Below, one piece after another: positions 61,601-64,000 of a stretch of DNA of 64,000 nt. The translations under genes were made by a program, and so were the position numbers. The notes under the pieces are model-generated. The model was not told where the DNA came from, ran no database searches, and saw only the letters and a program-made list of their open reading frames with translations. Position 1 is the first letter of the stretch; every line of letters begins with the position of its first letter. Origin of the DNA: Hyalella azteca (lineage: Eukaryota; Arthropoda; Malacostraca; Amphipoda; Hyalellidae). The DNA is taken from contig NW_025946489.1 of NCBI RefSeq assembly GCF_000764305.2, positions 248,001 to 312,000 on the forward strand, in the 5' to 3' direction.

Positions 61601-64000
61601 TTTGCCTTTGTGCACAAATATTACGTGTGCATATACATTACAAAATTATTATGTAATTAAGCTCATGAATCACTTTCTTGATTATTTATACCTTTACTGA
61701 CGTAATTTATTGAAATTCTGTCATTACCTCTTGGTAAATCTTATCGCTATGTCATTCATTCCAATGCAATATGCACAATGACAAAGTTTAACAATCAATT
61801 GCCTCATAGGCGATGTTGTATTAGTAAACCGCCTTAAATTTATCAGTTCTAACATCTGTAATGACTTATGTTCAGCGATCCGTAGCACAGATTCTACTGA
61901 ACGTAATGCGGAATAGCTGGACGACGTTTTCAGCAGCGCGTTGTAGCGTTTTTACATCGCGTTTTGCACGGCATGTTTTACGTCGCCCATAACGAGACGA
62001 GTGCCGCCAGATGACATTTATGGCTTCGTAAAAGTCTTCAAAAATAAGGAAGCAATCAGAAGGTCTTTCGAGACTAGCCGTGAACGTAATGAGTGCACAA
62101 CCGGTAACACTTGCCAAAGTCTGGGCTAACTTTTTTAAATAACACTAAATAGTGAAGCTCCTCAAGAGATAGGATTAAGTTTAGGGTTTAATAGATGTAC
62201 AGTTTGATTTAACTCGGTGCTCTACGGCGATGTCGGGTAGGCAGCACGTAATTTTTGCACTTTATTTTGATGAATACGAGCGTTTTTAATTGTTTAAACA
62301 ATCCCAGTAATTTGAATTCATCCAACATACATGTAGATCTTTAGGATTTTTGACTTATTTACTTCATTTGCAGTCCTGAGCTTCTTAGAAAAGGAAAGCC
62401 ATAACATGGAATTGTCATGGATAAATGATCACAATTCCGCATGCAAATTGACTTTCGAACTCTCCATGTTGCGCTGAGGAGCGGCTAATACAATTTATTA
62501 CAGCCTTCGATGAGCCATTAGCAAAACAAGCACTGGCACGACACGCGTCATTTGTCGTCCGCGTGGTGGCGCTTGCAGCGAGTGGGCGTTTATGTATCGT
62601 CTGTTTTGGAGCTTGATCAGCTCAATGGGAACTTAAATTTACTATAGGACTATTATTTTTTTTCAAACTTTGCAACCAAAATGGTAATTGAATATTTGTT
62701 GGACAATATATGATAGGAAAAATGAGCTCGAGTGAGAGCAGTCACAGGCATTGAATGGTTAACTAACAGAGTTATTGCAATTTAACGTGGGCAGTGTTCA
62801 TACATTACATATAATAATAAATAATAATAATAATATAGGTATCTCATTTGTGATCACGTATTAATGTACTTTTTTATTTAAATCGACAAGAACACTTCAT
62901 TTTACTAATATATATAATTAGAGACGTTCGCCAAATTACATGCAAAAATATGGAAGAAAAATTCGAATCCTGCATAAGCGCGGCATCTACACTAGAAAAA
63001 AAACCTTGACGCATTGCATCGTTATTTCCTTAACTTTTTGCATATATGGGAAAATTATCGCATTTGTAGTTTTATTTCTATACAACCTATTCGCGATCTG
63101 TTTTTGAAAACAGATGTGATAGTACTAATTATATACGGCAAAAATTGACGTTGCATTACTCTTAATGAATCGATAAACCGAATAAAAATAAAAATAAAAT
63201 TGCGCCGACATAAATTAAAACCAAGAATTCAGATTCCCGATCAACGTGGCCTCAGCCTACTTCTGAATATGAATATTTCGAATGTTTTTACTGAATACAG
63301 TTCGTCAAAAATAATCCTCGCATTATATTTTAATTCAAGTTTTATAGAATCCTATGTACAAAAACTCTCATTGTGACCCATCGCACTTAAGTTACAGCAA
63401 CAGATCTCAACCAATTCTTCTTTATAACAAAACTTATTTAAATTTGTAATACATTCACTTCGGCACGAAGTTGTCCCGACACGACACAGTGCTAGCGGGT
63501 TCGAGACTCAGATCAGGCGCATTGAATTGAGCCACGCGTTCACTCGACGTAATTACAAAGCTCGCGCTAGCGTCGTCTTTACGTCACACGTGTCATGGAA
63601 GCTGACGTCAACAGGACAGTAATTATTCTTGGGACATTTGAAGTGTTCAACTGACAAGTCGTGAGGCCCAATAATTACCCAGCTCAGAAAAATCTCAGCT
63701 CTTTGATTGGATTCAAATGAGCTTAGAAAAAGTCGGCGCCCAGAAGAGAACTGGTCTCAACGCTGGCGCAATGGCAGTCCTATTGCCTGGAATTCTATCC
63801 GCTGTTCCTTCTTAGAAGTCTTCATATGATGAAAAATAATTTATAATATAAGTAAATCCGTAGCTAAGGTAATTATTTTAGGACTAAACACATTGCGGTG
63901 CTGTTTCTCGTCACAGCTATTAATTTTATAGCTCAATAATATAATCATGCCTAATTTACCCAGCACCTACAGAGATCATTAATTCACAGGCTAGACTTTT
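58696..64000. other. Intergenic, no supported gene
   Basis: No conserved protein, tRNA or rRNA is seen. Overlapping open frames occur at 59136-59414, 59945-60154 and 61038-61521 without known domains. A short AAT microsatellite lies at about 62812-62836. Words like GGTTCAAACCC (61437) and GGGTTCGAGACTC (63499) recall tRNA T-arms but do not fold into a tRNA. Confidence 0.4.

Overview
The window is eukaryotic and AT-rich, with intron-split genes, many minisatellites and decayed DNA transposons and retroelements. The gene families (METAP1, a Pep/CIZ1-like nuclear zinc-finger protein, BRCA2) and the element types (a GIY-YIG Penelope-like retroelement, piggyBac-like and TA- or TTAA-flanked elements) fit an arthropod. 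A crustacean is my best guess, but the sequence does not prove it.

Layout: (1) 56-3406, + strand, the last six visible exons of methionine aminopeptidase 1, with the 5' end outside the window. (2) 6235-21577, - strand, convergent with METAP1: a 17-exon gene for a matrin-type zinc-finger protein with a GLLG-rich N-terminal part, four zinc fingers, a long acidic region and an RG-rich C-terminus. Every visible intron phase matches; only the first exon(s) are missing. (3) 19.9-27 kb: a field of nested mobile-element remains (piggyBac fossil, Penelope fossil with a possible ribozyme core, several inverted-repeat elements). (4) 28008-30916, + strand: a four-exon coiled-coil protein of about 229 residues that I do not recognise. 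(5) 31.6-36.7 kb: minisatellite and further inverted-repeat elements, one nested inside another. (6) 37746-43846, + strand: a BRCA2 homologue with four BRC repeats and no visible OB-fold DNA-binding domain. (7) 43.85-64 kb: a series of minisatellites and MITE copies, and no gene I can support.

METAP1 is a housekeeping enzyme, the zinc-finger protein is probably a nuclear RNA- or DNA-binding factor, and BRCA2 acts in RAD51-dependent recombination. The genes look like independent neighbours, not a functional cluster.

One quality point affects the whole record: 49419-49456 is an exact back-to-back pair of the Tn5/Nextera mosaic-end sequence, and 13516-13527 holds a 12-base remnant of the same adapter. 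Both lie inside minisatellites, so copy number and continuity there are unreliable.
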